DNA from: Rhodospirillaceae bacterium
GTDB taxonomy: Bacteria > Pseudomonadota > Alphaproteobacteria > Rhodospirillales > JABHCV01
Reading direction: 5' to 3'
Length of the DNA stretch: 64,000 nt
Assembly: GCA_014382375.1 (NCBI GenBank)
Contig: JACNJU010000065.1
Location: 1 to 64,000, forward strand
Shown here: in pieces, positions 46,462-55,479 of the stretch
How positions within the stretch are numbered: the stretch's first letter is position 1
How the letters are laid out: every line of letters starts with the position of its first letter
Made by a program: the position numbers and the translations under genes
The notes under the pieces: generated by a model
What the model saw: only the letters and a program-made list of their open reading frames with translations
The model's database searches: none
What the model was told of the DNA's origin: nothing

Positions 46462-46887
46462 ATGCTTAAAGATATCCAAAGTCTTAAGGATAAGGGCGAT
46501 TATTCATCAATAAGCAATCTTATTCCCTATACCCGTGTGATTGGCCTTCAGTGCGCGGTTGAAGACGGTGCCATGGTGACACGTTTGCGCCACCAGGACA
46601 GCAACATCGGCAATTATCAAATGGCGGTTCTGCACGGCGGCACAGTGGCGGCCCTTTTGGAACATGCGGCGATTTTCCAGTTACTATTTGAACTGGATAT
46701 CAAGGCGATCCCGCGCATTATCAATATATCCGTCGATTATCTGCGTCCGTGCCGGGCCATGGACACACAGGCCAGCGCCGTCCTGGTTAAACAGGGCCAG
46801 CGCATTGCCAATGTCCGGGTTCAGGCCTGGCAGAGCGACCCGGCAAAGCCGGTTGCCACGGCGCACGCCCATTTCCTGCTCTCTTAA
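46462..46887 (+). CDS. Hotdog-fold thioesterase paralogue
   Basis: A 141-residue hotdog protein with AVLHGGTVAALLEHAA and NISVDYLRPCRAMD in the same order as its upstream neighbour, but more diverged around the helix. ATG 46462 is used, not the TTG at 46456 that overlaps the preceding stop. The pair is likely co-translated and ends 12 bases before the FKBP-rhodanese gene. Confidence 0.85.
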   Translation: MLKDIQSLKDKGDYSSISNLIPYTRVIGLQCAVEDGAMVTRLRHQDSNIGNYQMAVLHGGTVAALLEHAAIFQLLFELDIKAIPRIINISVDYLRPCRAMDTQASAVLVKQGQRIANVRVQAWQSDPAKPVATAHAHFLLS

Positions 46888-46899
46888 GAAAGAAAGACT

Positions 46900-47643
46900 A
46901 TGAAAACTTTTAATAAAACCGCTTTTTTCGCCATCATTCTTCTTCTCATCCCACTGGCCGTACGGGCTGGCGAGGAAGAAATGATAATTACCGATCAGGT
47001 CGTCGGCAGCGGCGGTGAGGCGAGCAATCTGAGCAAGGTTACGGTCAACTATACGGGTTGGCTGATGGATGGCACCCAGTTCGATTCCAGTATCGGCAGG
47101 GAACCGTTCGTCTTCACCCTTGGCGCTGGCATGGTCATCCCCGGTTGGGATATGGGGGTCAAGGGTATGAAAGTTGGCGGCAAGCGCGAGCTTATTATTC
47201 CGCCGCATCTGGCTTACGGAAAGCGCGGCGCCGGAAGTGTTATTCCGCCGGGCTCGAAACTGCGATTTGAAGTCGAACTGCTGGCCGTGGCGGCACCGAC
47301 ATTTAACAACATCGACAATGCAGAGCTAAAAGCATTGCGCGCCAGGGGGGTCAAGCTGATCGACGTTCGCCACCCCGAAGAATGGCAGGAAACAGGTGTT
47401 GTTGAGGGTTCAATCCTGATTGAATCGTTCAAAAAATCAGGACGCCTGCGCCGCGAATTCATCGAGGAGCTGGCCAAAACCGTCAAAAAAGACGAACCGG
47501 TGATGCTGATCTGCCGGGTCGGAAACCGCACGGCCATGCTGGCCGAAGGTTTAAGTGACCGCTTTGGCTACAGCAACATTTACAACGTCACAAACGGCAT
47601 CGAGAACTGGATCAAGGAAGGCAACGCCGTCGTCAGGCCCTGA
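46900..47643 (+). CDS. Exported FKBP-type prolyl isomerase fused to a rhodanese domain
   Basis: A 247-residue fusion. Residues 1-22 are a signal peptide (ending VRA). Residues 30-131 form an FKBP peptidyl-prolyl isomerase (VTVNYTGWLMDGTQFDSS, then VIPGWDMGVKGMKVGGKRELIIPP). Residues 138-247 form a rhodanese domain with LIDVRHPEEW and the active-site loop CRVGNRT with Cys 205. The periplasm is the expected site. Folding catalysis plus persulfide transfer on one chain suggests a sulfur-redox or outer-membrane cytochrome maturation role, but that is inference. The gene ends at the inverted-repeat element. Confidence 0.88.
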   Translation: MKTFNKTAFFAIILLLIPLAVRAGEEEMIITDQVVGSGGEASNLSKVTVNYTGWLMDGTQFDSSIGREPFVFTLGAGMVIPGWDMGVKGMKVGGKRELIIPPHLAYGKRGAGSVIPPGSKLRFEVELLAVAAPTFNNIDNAELKALRARGVKLIDVRHPEEWQETGVVEGSILIESFKKSGRLRREFIEELAKTVKKDEPVMLICRVGNRTAMLAEGLSDRFGYSNIYNVTNGIENWIKEGNAVVRP

Positions 47644-47645
47644 TT

Positions 47646-47817
47646 ATACCAACGAACACTAATAATGACTCACAGAGACGGTTTCACAAGACTTTTGGCT
47701 AGGAGCGCGCGGCGTAGCGATGTGGGGCATCTCAAGACGGGCGCGACAACGTCCAAAAGTCTTGTGGAACCGCTGTTGAGGCGATCTCTATGGGTCATTA
47801 TTAGTGCTCGTTGGTAT
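47646..47817. repeat. 172-base inverted-repeat element in a convergent gap
   Basis: The terminal arms (47646-47678 and 47785-47817) match at 30 of 33 positions in inverted orientation, and an inner pair (47679-47698 and 47753-47772) at 19 of 20. The interior is about 54 bases and GC-rich. It fills the entire space between the FKBP-rhodanese stop and the GFA stop, and contributes the last base of the GFA stop codon. Non-coding, MITE- or REP-like; no transposase is nearby. It could also terminate transcription from both sides. Confidence 0.8.
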
Positions 47818-48239
47818 TAGTCAGCAGGCTTGGGCGGCATTCCCGGAAACGACTTGATCGAAGGATCGATGTGATCCCAACTTTGAGCGCTATCGCTAAA
47901 CAGCGAGAAATTGGCCTCGAAAATAGCGGGGTCGTCCAGCCCCCCGACGCGGATCATGACACCGGCGGGATTGCCGCTGCTGGCACCGTAAACCGGCGAG
48001 CCGCATTTGGAGCAGAAAAAGCGGGTCATGGTATTGCCGCTGTCGGCGGTGTACTCGTAGCGCGTCATCTCGCCGGTTACCGTGAAGGCATCTTTTGGCA
48101 GCATCATGTTGGTGGCGTGACCGGTGCCGCTGAATTTCTGGCAATTGGTACACTGGCAATGCCCGGCGACGATCGGCCCTTCACTGCATTCGTAACGCAC
48201 CGCCCCACACTGGCAACCACCTGAAATTTTCTCAGCCAT
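47817..48239 (-). CDS. GFA (CENP-V/glutathione-dependent formaldehyde-activating) family protein
   Basis: A 140-residue zinc protein of the Mss4 fold. The cysteines GGCQCGAVRYEC, HCQCTNCQKFSG and FFCSKCGSPVYG are the family's metal ligands. Members were linked to formaldehyde and glutathione chemistry, but the assignment is weak for most. It is convergent with the FKBP-rhodanese gene, and its stop codon abuts the inverted-repeat element. Confidence 0.88.
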   Translation of the reverse strand: MAEKISGGCQCGAVRYECSEGPIVAGHCQCTNCQKFSGTGHATNMMLPKDAFTVTGEMTRYEYTADSGNTMTRFFCSKCGSPVYGASSGNPAGVMIRVGGLDDPAIFEANFSLFSDSAQSWDHIDPSIKSFPGMPPKPAD

Positions 48240-48401
48240 GACCCTGTCCTTTTCGGATTGTTACAGGCGGACAGTATTGGTCATGATCTGGATGTTGGCA
48301 AGGGCGGGAGATGCCTCGACAAACATAAATTTGTAACCTATGGTCGAAAATTACATCATAAATCTCATCTTGTCACAGGCTTCGACCCGTCGGGAATTTT
48401 A

Positions 48402-49490
48402 ATGTCAACCCTGCGCACCCTCTCAATTGTCACGATCCTTTTCCTTTCTGCTTGTGCGACTCCACAGACGAGCATAAATAAAGTTGATTCTGTTGCCGCT
48501 GAAATTGAAGCCAAAAAACAACGTGAACTCGTTGTTCAAGATTGGGTCGAGGCCGAACAACGGTTGTTCCGTATCGGTTATCCCATTCTTGTCAAAGGTA
48601 TCCCGTTTTGCGAGAAAACCTCCTTCCAGACCGGCATGATCGTCTGGTCCGCCACTGGCTTAAAAAAAGAATGGGAAGAGGCCTTTCGATCTGTATATGG
48701 GTTATCAGATATTCTTGAAGTTAACTACATTGCCCCAGACGCGGCGGCGACTGAAGGCGGGTTGAAAATTGGCGATGTCTTAATAACTGTGAATGACTGG
48801 TCAGTTCCTGTTGGCGAGAAGGCGAAGAAGAAATTCGACAAAAAACTCAAAGATCTTCTAAAAAACGATGCTCCCATCGAATTCAAAGTTCGACGTGGCG
48901 AAAATGACCTCACACTCACCATTAATCCAGAGAAAGCATGTGATTATCAGATCGTTCTTGACCCCGCAAATGATCTCAACGCTTTTGCCGATGGAAAAAC
49001 GATTACCTTTCATAAGGGCTTAATGGATTTCTTTCGAACTGATCAGGAAGTGGCGCTGGTCTTCTCACACGAACTCGCTCACAACACGATGGAGCATGTA
49101 GAAGCAAAAACCCAGAACGCGGTGATTGCCGGAGCGGGTGGTTTCATTGTTGATTTGCTGGGAGCACTGGCAGGAATAAACACGCAGGGACAATTTACCG
49201 ACATGGCTATGCGTGCCGGTGGCGGCGCATTCTCGGTAGCATTCGAGGCGGAGGCGGATTACGTCGGCCTTTACATCATGGCCTCCGTGGAGCTTGAAAT
49301 TGAAAAATCGTCCCATTTCTGGCGGCGAATGTCTTTGAAAAATGCACAAGGTATTTCCATGGCAACTTCACACCCTGCCAATGCAGACCGGTTTGTCGGG
49401 ATCGAAAATACGATTAAGGAAATTAAGGCCAAAATCGCGGCCGGGGAGCCATTAGAGCCTGAAATGAAAAAAACCAAAAAGGTTCAGTAA
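48402..49490 (+). CDS. M48-family lipoprotein metalloprotease with PDZ-like insert
   Basis: A 362-residue exported protease. The lipobox LFLSACAT (residues 14-21) predicts a lipoprotein. A PDZ-like region near 105-185 includes APDAAATEGGLKIGDVLITVND. The zinc motif HELAH is near residue 225 and the third ligand is in FEAEADYVGLYIM. A TSHPANADR segment near the end is common to BepA/LoiP-like M48 proteases, which suggests outer-membrane protein quality control. ATG 48402 gives the clean lipoprotein signal; upstream in-frame codons do not. Confidence 0.87.
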   Translation: MSTLRTLSIVTILFLSACATPQTSINKVDSVAAEIEAKKQRELVVQDWVEAEQRLFRIGYPILVKGIPFCEKTSFQTGMIVWSATGLKKEWEEAFRSVYGLSDILEVNYIAPDAAATEGGLKIGDVLITVNDWSVPVGEKAKKKFDKKLKDLLKNDAPIEFKVRRGENDLTLTINPEKACDYQIVLDPANDLNAFADGKTITFHKGLMDFFRTDQEVALVFSHELAHNTMEHVEAKTQNAVIAGAGGFIVDLLGALAGINTQGQFTDMAMRAGGGAFSVAFEAEADYVGLYIMASVELEIEKSSHFWRRMSLKNAQGISMATSHPANADRFVGIENTIKEIKAKIAAGEPLEPEMKKTKKVQ

Positions 49491-49500
49491 CCCCGAGCCC

Positions 49501-50601
49501 TCAAACATTAAACCTGAACAGCATCAGGTCGCCGTCCTGGGTTATGTAGTCGCGGCCTTCCTGGCGCATTTTTCCGGCTTCCTTGGCACCATGCTCACCG
49601 TTACAGGCGATGAAATCGTCGTAGGCGATGGTTTCGGCCTTGATGAAACCCTTTTCAAAATCAGTATGGATGGCGCCGGCCGCTTGCGGCGCTTTTGAAC
49701 CAGCATGCACGGTCCAGGCGCGGGTTTCCGTCGGCCCGACAGTGAAGAACGTAATCAGGTGCAAAAGCTCGTAGCCGGCGCGGATTACCCGCGCGAGACC
49801 GGTTTCCTGAAGACCGATGGCGTCGAGGAATTCCTGCCGTTCGGCGGCGTCAGCCAGAGCGGAGATTTCTTCCTCGATACGGGCCGAGATCACGACCGAG
49901 ACAGCGCCCTGCTGAGCCGCCATTTCGGCGACTTTTTCTGATAGTGCATTGCCCTTACCCGCCGCGTCCTCTTCGACGTTGCAAACGTAGAGAACCGGCT
50001 TGCCGCTTAACAGCTGCAGCATCTCGAAAGCCCGCTTGTCATCTGCGCTGATGTCCATGGTGCGGGCCGGTTTGCCTTCACCCAAGACAGCCAGAACACG
50101 CTCGACCATGACCAACTGGGCGGCGGCGTCCTTGTCGTTGCCGCGCGCTTTCTTGGTCAGCGGCGTGACACGTTTCTCGAGGCTTTCCAGATCGGCCAGC
50201 ATCAATTCTGTTTCAACCGTTTCCGCATCGCGAATGGGATCGATGCCGCCTTCCACGTGAGTGACGTTTTCATCCTCGAAGCAACGCAGAACATGGATGA
50301 TGGCATCGACCTCGCGGATATTGGCGAGGAACTTGTTGCCCAGACCCTCACCCTTGGAGGCGCCGCGCACCAACCCTGCGATATCGACAAATTCAAGTTG
50401 CGTCGGCACGATTCTGGCCGACTGACCGATCGCCGCGATCTTGTCCAGTCGCTCGTCGGGAACCGCTACCCGGCCGGTGTTGGGCTCGATTGTGCAAAAC
50501 GGAAAGTTGGCCGCCTCAGCAGCAGCCGTCGCCGTTAGTGCATTGAACAGGGTCGATTTACCAACGTTTGGCAAACCGACGATGCCACAATTAAAGCCCA
50601 T
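49501..50601 (-). CDS. ychF: Redox-regulated ATPase/GTPase YchF
   Basis: A 366-residue Obg-family P-loop ATPase. The P-loop is [15 protein letters not shown] at residues 7-21, [21 protein letters not shown] covers switch II, and the C-terminal TGS domain ends with the characteristic [19 protein letters not shown]. Binds ribosomes and affects oxidative stress responses in other bacteria. Downstream of pth on the same strand, a very common pairing. Confidence 0.96.
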   Translation of the reverse strand: MGFNCGIVGLPNVGKSTLFNALTATAAAEAANFPFCTIEPNTGRVAVPDERLDKIAAIGQSARIVPTQLEFVDIAGLVRGASKGEGLGNKFLANIREVDAIIHVLRCFEDENVTHVEGGIDPIRDAETVETELMLADLESLEKRVTPLTKKARGNDKDAAAQLVMVERVLAVLGEGKPARTMDISADDKRAFEMLQLLSGKPVLYVCNVEEDAAGKGNALSEKVAEMAAQQGAVSVVISARIEEEISALADAAERQEFLDAIGLQETGLARVIRAGYELLHLITFFTVGPTETRAWTVHAGSKAPQAAGAIHTDFEKGFIKAETIAYDDFIACNGEHGAKEAGKMRQEGRDYITQDGDLMLFRFNV

Positions 50602-50607
50602 GGTGCG

Positions 50608-51204
50608 TTATCCTTCGTCTTTGTCTTTATTTTTTGGAGGTTTTATGTCGAGCGCGACCTTGTTGAGGAAACCCGCGTCATCACCTTCCATAACCAGGCC
50701 AATGTGACCCGCGATGGAGGCAAGCAAGGGTTCAAGCCATTGTTGATCGGCTTTGGCGAAGTCCTTGAGCACATGACTTGTGACCTTCGCCTTGTCGCCC
50801 GGATGGCCAATACCCAGGCGCAGGCGACGATATCCTTCGCCCAGGTGTGCGTGGATCGAACGCAAGCCATTGTGACCGGCATGGCCGCCACCGGATTTAA
50901 GCCTGAGCTTTCCCGCTTCCAGATCAAGCTCGTCATGAATGACCAGAACGTCGGCCGGATCAATTTTGTAGAAGTTGGCTGCCGCCGCAACCGAACGGCC
51001 ACTTTCGTTCATATAAGTGGCAGGCTTCAGGGCCAGTACCTTGCTTGTACCTATGCGGCCTTCAGCAAGCGCACCATTGAATTTGGCACGGAACGGCTGA
51101 AAGGAATGGCGGCGGACGATTTCGTCCACCGCCATAAATCCAATATTGTGACGGTTCCTGGCGTAGTCCCCACCGGGGTTACCCAGGCCAACAAGCAGCA
51201 GCAT
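50608..51204 (-). CDS. pth: Peptidyl-tRNA hydrolase
   Basis: Releases tRNA from prematurely dropped peptidyl-tRNA. A 198-residue enzyme with [18 protein letters not shown] (catalytic His near 20), [10 protein letters not shown] and the [30 protein letters not shown] block. Lies between rplY and ychF, the standard order. Confidence 0.96.
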   Translation of the reverse strand: MLLLVGLGNPGGDYARNRHNIGFMAVDEIVRRHSFQPFRAKFNGALAEGRIGTSKVLALKPATYMNESGRSVAAAANFYKIDPADVLVIHDELDLEAGKLRLKSGGGHAGHNGLRSIHAHLGEGYRRLRLGIGHPGDKAKVTSHVLKDFAKADQQWLEPLLASIAGHIGLVMEGDDAGFLNKVALDIKPPKNKDKDEG

Positions 51205-51231
51205 GATAATGGCTCCTGCGGGGGAAAAGGA

Positions 51232-51924
51232 TTAGTCCTCTGACCCGCCTTTTTCGCCTTCGCTCTCGCCTTCGCCGCCGTCTTCTGCGCCCTCTTCGCC
51301 TTCGACGCCTTCTTCGCCTTCAACACCTTCTTCGCCTTCTTCTTCAGGCTCAATGTTGATGGTCGGGGCGGCGATGGTGGCGACGGTGAAGTCGCGATCC
51401 GTAATGGTCAACTCGACGTCGTCGGGCAGTTTGATGGCGCTGATGTGAACACTGTCGCCGACTTCAAGACCCGTCAGATCAACGCTGAGACTTTCGGGAA
51501 TGCTGTCAGGAGAGCACAAAAGTTCAATATCATGACGAACGATGTTAAGCACGCCGCCGCCACGCAAGCCGGGGCAATCCTCTTCGTTTTCAAAGATCAC
51601 GGCGACATCGATGTTGAGGCGCGTTTTGGCGCTGAAACGCATGAAATCAACGTGGATCGGTCGATCGGTGACCGGGTGGAGCTGCAAATCACGGGGCAGG
51701 ACGCGGTGCTTTTGTCCATCTGCTTCAAGTTCATAGACGCGCGAGAAGAAGCCGGGGCCCCTTAACTGCATCATCAGTTCAACAGGTTCGAGGGAAATCA
51801 TAATCGGGTCTTGTTTGTTGCCGTAGATAACGGCTGGTACCCGACCAGCCCTGCGTATGGCACGGGCTGCCCCCTTACCTGCCCGTTCGCGCAGCTCGAC
51901 ACTCATAGTAGCGGCTTGAGCCAT
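51232..51924 (-). CDS. rplY: 50S ribosomal protein L25/Ctc, long form with acidic tail
   Basis: Binds 5S rRNA. A 230-residue long-form L25: the N-terminal TL5-like domain (RAIRRAGRVPAVIYG, then PRDLQLHPVTDRPIHVDF) to about residue 100, a C-terminal beta domain to about 195, and then a strongly acidic tail of Glu/Gly repeats (EEGVEGEEGVEGEEGAED). The tail is low-complexity at DNA level, which yields meaningless Lys/Ala-rich frames on the other reading. First gene of rplY-pth-ychF. Confidence 0.95.
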   Translation of the reverse strand: MAQAATMSVELRERAGKGAARAIRRAGRVPAVIYGNKQDPIMISLEPVELMMQLRGPGFFSRVYELEADGQKHRVLPRDLQLHPVTDRPIHVDFMRFSAKTRLNIDVAVIFENEEDCPGLRGGGVLNIVRHDIELLCSPDSIPESLSVDLTGLEVGDSVHISAIKLPDDVELTITDRDFTVATIAAPTINIEPEEEGEEGVEGEEGVEGEEGAEDGGEGESEGEKGGSED

Positions 51925-52107
51925 TGGAATTGTCTCCTAAATATCCGTTTCTAAAATGCCGACCTCCAGGGGTGTCGACGGTTTTGATTGCGCCTGAAAA
52001 CAGGCACATCAAGGAGTGGCGTGTCTTTTAAAGGGATGTCAGCCAACAGTCAAACACTGAAAGCCGAAAATGAAGGGTTTTAGCGCACCCGGCCAACAAC
52101 CCCGCCC

Positions 52108-53040
52108 TCACACGAACAAACTGGAGACCGAGCTTTCATCGCTGATCCGGCTGATCGCTTCGGCGATCAGCGGGGCGATGGTCAGTTGCTTGATGTTGTG
52201 GGAGACGCGAACCGCCTCGGTCGCCTGGATGGAGTCGGTAATAACAAGGTTTTCCATCGGTGATGAGGAGACCCGGGCAACAGCACCGCCCGACAGAACC
52301 CCGTGGGTGACGTAGGAGGATACCGATGAGGCGCCTTTTGCCTTCAGCGCCACCGAGGCATTACACAGGGTGCCCGCCGAATCGACAATATCGTCGATCA
52401 GGATACAGCGGCGACCATCGATCTCGCCGATGATGTTCATGACTTCTGAAACACCGGCCTGTTCGCGCCGCTTATCAATAATCGCCAGGTCCGCATTCAG
52501 ACGCTTGGCCAGCGACCGGGCCCGGACAACGCCACCCACATCGGGGGAGACAATAACCAGGTCTTCGCCGTTCATGGTGTCGGCAATATCCTTGGTCAGC
52601 ACCGGGGCGGCGAACAGGTTATCGACGGGAATGTCGAAAAAGCCCTGAATCTGGCCCGCGTGCAGGTCCATGGTCAGGACCCTGTCGGCACCGGCGGTGG
52701 TGATCAGGTTCGCGACAAGTTTGGCTGAAATCGGCGTCCTGGGGCCGGATTTACGGTCCTGCCGGGCGTAGCCAAAATAAGGAATGACGGCGGTAATGCG
52801 GCGCGCCGAGCCACGCCTGAGCGCGTCCAGTGCAACCAGCAGTTCCATCAGGTTGTCATTGGCCGGGTATGATGTCGACTGAATGACGAAGACATCCTCG
52901 CCGCGCACGTTCTCCTGAATCTCGACGAAGATTTCCATGTCCGAAAACCGGCGCACGCTGGCTTTGGTCAATGGCAGATTCAAATATGCAGAAATAGCTT
53001 CGGCAAGGGGCCTGTTTGAGTTGCAGGCAAGGATTTTCAT
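52108..53040 (-). CDS. prs: Ribose-phosphate pyrophosphokinase
   Basis: Makes PRPP from ribose-5-phosphate and ATP. The 310-residue enzyme has the [22 protein letters not shown] start, [22 protein letters not shown] flexible loop, [11 protein letters not shown] and the PRPP-binding [15 protein letters not shown]. Monocistronic here, 183 bases ahead of rplY on the same strand. Confidence 0.96.
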   Translation of the reverse strand: MKILACNSNRPLAEAISAYLNLPLTKASVRRFSDMEIFVEIQENVRGEDVFVIQSTSYPANDNLMELLVALDALRRGSARRITAVIPYFGYARQDRKSGPRTPISAKLVANLITTAGADRVLTMDLHAGQIQGFFDIPVDNLFAAPVLTKDIADTMNGEDLVIVSPDVGGVVRARSLAKRLNADLAIIDKRREQAGVSEVMNIIGEIDGRRCILIDDIVDSAGTLCNASVALKAKGASSVSSYVTHGVLSGGAVARVSSSPMENLVITDSIQATEAVRVSHNIKQLTIAPLIAEAISRISDESSVSSLFV

Positions 53041-53200
53041 CTTGGCGGTTCCCCCTGGGGTCTTATTCCAGATCTGGTCGCCGAATCACACGGCGGCATC
53101 ATAAGAATCTGGTCGTCCAACCCGGAACAGGGCGAAATCTAACAGCGTCCCCATCGCCTGTAAACGGGATTCAGGACCGTTATCCAAGGAAAGGTGATTT

Positions 53201-54139
53201 TTATTCAGGTGGTGGTGGCGCACGCCCCGGAATCCGTTGCAATTCAGGAGCCAGCGGCGGCGTTCCCTGTTGGCCGACCGATGAGGGCGCCGCCCGTTTA
53301 TTGTCGGCGCCGAGAATCCGTTCGATCCCGACGAGCGCGGCAGCGGCGACATCTTCTGCCTGCCCTGCCCACGGACCGTTAAGGCTTCCGCCGGGGACGA
53401 CGTTTTCCTGGGTCGCCCGGCCGACCTCGAACCCGTCCATGGTCAGGACCCGCCAGACGATCAGGACCTTGTCGAGATTGCCTTCCTGGGATTGCAGGGC
53501 GACCTGGCCGGAAAGCACCAGACTGGCCTGACGCTTATCCTCGGTAATAGAGACATCGGCCTCGCGCAGGGCGCTGACAATGGCCTGACGCAAGGCGGCA
53601 TTGCCATCGCCGGGTGCGCCGGTCACGGGCCCCACCAGGATTCCCGCACCCAGCAGCAACACCGGCAAGGGGGCTTTTACATCATCAACGATCATCGCCG
53701 CCAGCGGCTTGGCGGCCCCATTACCGACGGCGCGGATAATGCGCGGGTCGCCATATTCCCATTTCCAACGCGCCCCCCGCACGCCTTGGGTATAGTCGCC
53801 GATGGTATCGCCCTTAAGGTCTACCAGGGTCCAGTGGATCAGCATCACAAAGGGGACGCGGGCATCATTCCAATTGGCTTCGGCCCTGCCTTTAAGCACA
53901 TAACGGCTGATTTCATTTTCCTTGATAGAAGTCTTCACGCCGTGCTCGACGAGGCCGGCGGCGACGGCGCTGGACAATAATTTCGCCATCGGCAGGGCCG
54001 GCCCCTGAACCAGCTCAACGCGAACATCGGTGACCTTGGCGACCTCGACCCGCGCTTCCAGGGGTTCGTAGGACAGTGGCTGCTCGTTCGGCGTACAGGC
54101 CGCCAGTATCAGCACCAACAGGGGCAGGATCAGGCGCAT
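53201..54139 (-). CDS. Putative lipoprotein of unknown function
   Basis: A 312-residue protein with signal and lipobox LVLILAAC (Cys near residue 15). The mature part shows two similar halves in which alternating hydrophobic strands include AEANWNDARVPFVMLIHWTLVD and LSGQVALQSQEGNLDKVLIVWRVL, and a Pro-rich end. I do not recognise the family. It is four bases downstream of the tiny hydrophobic frame at 54143-54211, with which it may be coupled. Confidence 0.68.
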   Translation of the reverse strand: MRLILPLLVLILAACTPNEQPLSYEPLEARVEVAKVTDVRVELVQGPALPMAKLLSSAVAAGLVEHGVKTSIKENEISRYVLKGRAEANWNDARVPFVMLIHWTLVDLKGDTIGDYTQGVRGARWKWEYGDPRIIRAVGNGAAKPLAAMIVDDVKAPLPVLLLGAGILVGPVTGAPGDGNAALRQAIVSALREADVSITEDKRQASLVLSGQVALQSQEGNLDKVLIVWRVLTMDGFEVGRATQENVVPGGSLNGPWAGQAEDVAAAALVGIERILGADNKRAAPSSVGQQGTPPLAPELQRIPGRAPPPPE

Positions 54140-54142
54140 CGC

Positions 54143-54211
54143 CTACCCCGCAACACACATGACAAGCATGAAGATCAAGGGAACCAGCAACATGAAAAAA
54201 AGGTATGGCAT
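54143..54211 (-). CDS. Possible 22-residue membrane micropeptide
   Basis: ATG at 54211 opens MPYLFFMLLVPLIFMLVMCV ending AG and TAG at 54143. The peptide is almost wholly hydrophobic and would span the membrane once. AGAAGGTAA just upstream overlaps the end of the M24 gene and gives a plausible ribosome site. It sits seven bases after the M24 stop and three before the lipoprotein ATG on the same strand. No family is recognised and short frames occur by chance, so this is a suggestion. Confidence 0.42.
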   Translation of the reverse strand: MPYLFFMLLVPLIFMLVMCVAG

Positions 54212-54217
54212 GGCGGT

Positions 54218-55369
54218 TTACCTTCTGATCAGGTCCAGCGATGACCGTGAAAGACGCTCCGGCGTCGTATCGGTAACCCGTACGGTTTCGCCAAGGGTCA
54301 TCGCCACTCCTGCGTCGCTATCGAAAATAATCATGTGCAGAAAGAAGATCATGTCGGGTGCGGCAAGCACCGGATTGCCATGATAAAGCATCGGCCAATC
54401 CATCCAGTTGGGCGCAAACGTCGTTCCCAGTGAATAGCCACAGGCATTGAGCCTGTGGTCGGCCAGTCCGTGCCGGTCGAGAACCGTTGCGTGGGCATCG
54501 AAGGCCTCGCCGACAGGACGCCCCGGAAGCAGCGCGGCGGTAACGACTTCAAGGGCCTCACGAGCCGCTTCATACAGGGCCAGTTGTCGATCCGGCGGCG
54601 GCCCGATGGTGATCGTCCGCATCATGCAGGCGTGATAATGGCGATACACCCCCGCCCATTCCAGGGTTAGCTGGTCGGCCGCGTCGAGATGCCTTCTGCC
54701 GGTGAAATAACGACACAGCAAGGCGTCCGGCCCCGAACCAATGATGGTTTCATTGGCGGGGTCATCGCCGCCACCACGGAATACTGCTGACTGCATGGCC
54801 GCCAGAATGTCACCTTCAAAAGCGCCGGGACCAGTCAGCGCCACCGCTTCATCAAGGGCGTCATCGGCCAGCTCTGCGGCACGGCGCACGTAGGTGATCT
54901 CTGCCGGGCTTTTGACCAGCCGCAGGCGACTGACCAGATCCGAGGCATTCTCCAACGTACAAAAGCCATCCAGGGCGGCGCTCAATCTTTGACCGTTGAG
55001 GGCGGTCAGCCCGTAGGAATCCCATTCGACACCCAGACGCTTGCCTTTCATGGCGTACTCATCAAGTATCTGCGCCAGCTCGCGGGCCGGGGTGGCGTCA
55101 GGGCCATCGACCCAGATCCGTATATCGTCAATCACAGAGGTATGGCGGGCCTGTCGCAAATCCGCCGAACGGGTGAGCAGGGTCATGGCCCCGTCCGCAC
55201 TCAGGAAAAGGCACTGAAAATAGACATATCCAAAGCTGTCGTAGCCGCTCAGATAGAACATGCTTTCCTGCCGGAATATCAACAAGCCGTCGAGGCCGCG
55301 CGAAGCCATCTCGTCGCACGCACGGCTGCGGCGCCCGGCCAGTTCCTGTTCGCTGAAATGCAGGGCCAT
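54218..55369 (-). CDS. Creatinase/M24-fold hydrolase lacking usual metal ligands
   Basis: A 383-residue pita-bread-fold protein. The N-terminal creatinase-like domain (residues 1-140, with FYLSGYDSFGYVYFQCLFL) is followed by the M24 domain. In metallo-members five residues (two Asp, His, two Glu) bind metal. Here the first Asp position reads Glu (LTLEWAG), the second Asp position is not Asp (YHACMMRT), and the His of GHG is replaced (CGYSLG). GETVRVTD near the end is kept. This matches creatinase and ectoine-hydrolase-like members, which do not need metal, more than proline peptidases. Confidence 0.82.
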   Translation of the reverse strand: MALHFSEQELAGRRSRACDEMASRGLDGLLIFRQESMFYLSGYDSFGYVYFQCLFLSADGAMTLLTRSADLRQARHTSVIDDIRIWVDGPDATPARELAQILDEYAMKGKRLGVEWDSYGLTALNGQRLSAALDGFCTLENASDLVSRLRLVKSPAEITYVRRAAELADDALDEAVALTGPGAFEGDILAAMQSAVFRGGGDDPANETIIGSGPDALLCRYFTGRRHLDAADQLTLEWAGVYRHYHACMMRTITIGPPPDRQLALYEAAREALEVVTAALLPGRPVGEAFDAHATVLDRHGLADHRLNACGYSLGTTFAPNWMDWPMLYHGNPVLAAPDMIFFLHMIIFDSDAGVAMTLGETVRVTDTTPERLSRSSLDLIRR

Positions 55370-55385
55370 GGATTTAGTCCTTCTA

Positions 55386-55423
55386 GATCAAACTGCCATC
55401 GCTTGATGGCAGGTCATTTGATC
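55386..55423. repeat. Two-part hairpin 1
   Basis: Outer arms GATCAAA/TTTGATC enclose an inner perfect stem CTGCCATC/GATGGCAG with loop GCTT. It lies in the short gap between pgeF and the M24 gene on the minus strand, next to a second, similarly built hairpin. May act as a transcript boundary or REP-like element. Confidence 0.6.
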
Positions 55424-55435
55424 GATTCTATAAAG

Positions 55436-55479
55436 TTAGAGCAACTTATCTGCCCTCACTTAAGGGCAGGTTGCTCTAA
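55436..55479. repeat. Two-part hairpin 2 overlapping the end of pgeF
   Basis: A perfect ten-base outer arm TTAGAGCAAC/GTTGCTCTAA encloses an inner stem CTGCCCT/AGGGCAG with loop CACTTA. It contains the pgeF stop codon (55456-55458). It shares the layout and the CTGCC...GGCAG core of hairpin 1, twelve bases away. Confidence 0.62.

Noticed and set aside
51053-51353. A Lys/Ala-rich small protein resembling a histone-like tail
   Set aside because: It is another frame of the repetitive DNA encoding the acidic tail of ribosomal protein L25.
51925-52107. A possible tRNA or small RNA between prs and rplY
   Set aside because: Only a GCCTG-AAAA-CAGGC mini-hairpin is present; no cloverleaf or T-loop sequence is seen.
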